Assembly (NCBI GenBank): GCA_031282085.1 | Contig: JAITEK010000003.1 | Location: 1-5,226 of the forward strand | Direction of reading: 5' to 3' | DNA: 5,226 nucleotides | From: Coriobacteriales bacterium | GTDB lineage: Bacteria > Actinomycetota > Coriobacteriia > Coriobacteriales > UBA8131 | Shown: positions 4,525 through 5,226 of the stretch, piece after piece | How positions within the stretch are numbered: position 1 is the stretch's first letter | Layout of the letters: each line of letters begins with the position of its first letter | Made by a program: the position numbers and the translations under genes | Notes under the pieces: model-generated | What the model was told of the DNA's origin: nothing | The model's database searches: none | The model's input: only the letters and a program-made list of their open reading frames with translations

Positions 4525-5226
4525 AAGGTATTTTGTGTTCTTTCCTGCCCCGACTTTTTCTACCAGACCTGCCTTAACCATGGTAGCGAGAACAGCTTCT
4601 ATGGTCGTTGGGCTGACATCAGGCAGAACATAACAGATTTCCCGCTTTGAGATCGGCAACAGGCTGTTGAGCACCGTCGCTTCTATGCGCTTTTGCTTGT
4701 TTACCTTCTTGGCGTTGACCACGGCAAAACGCTTATCCAACTCCTTGTAACAGTACAGCAAAGTAGTAACAAAGTTCTCAACAAACGGAAAGTAGTCGCC
4801 CTCGCCCTCATGCCATCCTACAGAAGAGCGGCGCAGGGCTTCATAATAGTCCCCTTTGCCCTTATTGATCTGCTCCTCAAATGAAATGTAGCTTCCCGCG
4901 TCGAACCCGTTCTTGTAGAGCAGGAGCAAAGAGAGCAGCCGCGACGTCCTACCGTTGCCGTCTGCAAACGGGTGTATGCACAGGAAGTCAAGGATAAAAC
5001 ACGGGATGAGCAGGAGCTGATTAACGCGGTATGAGCTTCTTGCCTCCATGAACGCGAGCACCATCTGCTCCATTGCAAATGCGGTCTCGTGGGCGGGTAC
5101 GGGCGCAAACCGAATGTGCCGCTCCCCCGACGAGTCCACTTCCACGATGACGTTGTCGTTTTGCTTATATTCACCACCCACAGCGGGTGTGTAAGACAGC
5201 ATGACCTCATGAAGCCGCAAAATATC
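4498..5226 (-). CDS. Fic family protein with C-terminal winged helix (N-terminus beyond window)
   Basis: Fic enzymes usually transfer AMP from ATP to a hydroxyl of a target protein, acting in the cytoplasm. In the visible 242 residues (first codon at 5226) the order is: beta-flap region GGEYKQNDNVIV (about 17-28), helices, and the complete active-site motif HPFADGNGRTSR (about 85-96), with the catalytic His and the GNGR anion-binding loop intact. SVGWHEGEGDYFPFVENF (135-152) follows, and then a winged-helix-like domain (about 178-234) that may bind DNA. The frame is open at the right edge and reads DILRLHEVMLSY, which is mid-domain; a TTG there is not a believable start. The inhibitory [ST]xxxE[GN] helix, if N-terminal, lies outside the window. 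The last eight residues (GTGGRFLE) and stop come from a repeat copy. Base composition is visibly lower in GC than the importer genes, suggesting separate acquisition. The target is unknown. Confidence 0.92.
   Translation of the reverse strand, partial: DILRLHEVMLSYTPAVGGEYKQNDNVIVEVDSSGERHIRFAPVPAHETAFAMEQMVLAFMEARSSYRVNQLLLIPCFILDFLCIHPFADGNGRTSRLLSLLLLYKNGFDAGSYISFEEQINKGKGDYYEALRRSSVGWHEGEGDYFPFVENFVTTLLYCYKELDKRFAVVNAKKVNKQKRIEATVLNSLLPISKREICYVLPDVSPTTIEAVLATMVKAGLVEKVGAGKNTKYLGTGGRFLE

Noticed and set aside
4227..4526. 99-residue minus-strand open frame across the fic-importer spacer
   Set aside because: Its N-terminal half is translated palindromic repeats (GTVPCLL twice) and the rest covers the promoter, operator and ribosome site of the importer operon, so it is not a credible gene.

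Overview
The window is a GC-rich bacterial segment in which every gene I can support runs on the minus strand. Read in transcription order (right to left), it holds the 3' part of a Fic-domain gene, a cluster of short palindromic repeats, and a peptide/nickel-type ABC importer operon. The operon order is lipoprotein substrate-binding protein, permease B, permease C, and then the first codons of an ATPase that runs off the left edge. The binding protein has a twin-arginine lipoprotein signal and the nik genes have very high GC. This would suit a GC-rich Gram-positive lineage such as Coriobacteriia/Eggerthellales, but that placement is a guess and not shown by any marker gene.

Layout. 4498-5226 (-): Fic family protein with a complete HPFADGNGRTSR motif and a C-terminal winged helix; its N-terminus lies beyond the window. 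4361-4524: four copies of a small palindromic element with a GGAACCGTCCCC-type core, two of them forming a near-perfect 29-bp inverted pair. 4231-4301: the operon control region, with a good sigma70-type promoter, a perfect AGTGTTAC-N13-GTAACACT palindrome across its -10 box, and a strong Shine-Dalgarno. 2548-4230 (-): NikA-like binding protein. 2407-2547: spacer rich in hairpins. 1381-2406 (-): NikB-like permease. 423-1388 (-): NikC-like permease, coupled to the previous gene by an 8-base overlap. 54-422: a 369-base spacer with a 102-bp tandem duplication and long G-runs. 1-53 (-): start of the ATPase gene.

How the genes work together. The lipoprotein captures ligand outside the membrane, the two permeases form the channel, and the ATPase (NikD/DppD type) powers import. 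I infer that the ligand is nickel, possibly another chelated metal. The promoter palindrome closely resembles the NikR operator class I recall from non-enterobacterial genomes, and the binding protein ends in a His-rich HPHGHGW motif. No nikR, hydrogenase or urease gene is in view, so the assignment rests on those two signs.

The most unusual aspect is how deeply small repeats have entered this locus. A fifth copy of the Fic-side element lies inside the nikC reading frame and encodes part of the permease N-terminus. Another copy supplies the last eight residues and the stop codon of the Fic gene. A second palindrome family (GTCATTC...GAATCT) occupies both large spacers of the ABC operon. I found no RNA genes, CRISPR array, transposase gene or complete insertion sequence.
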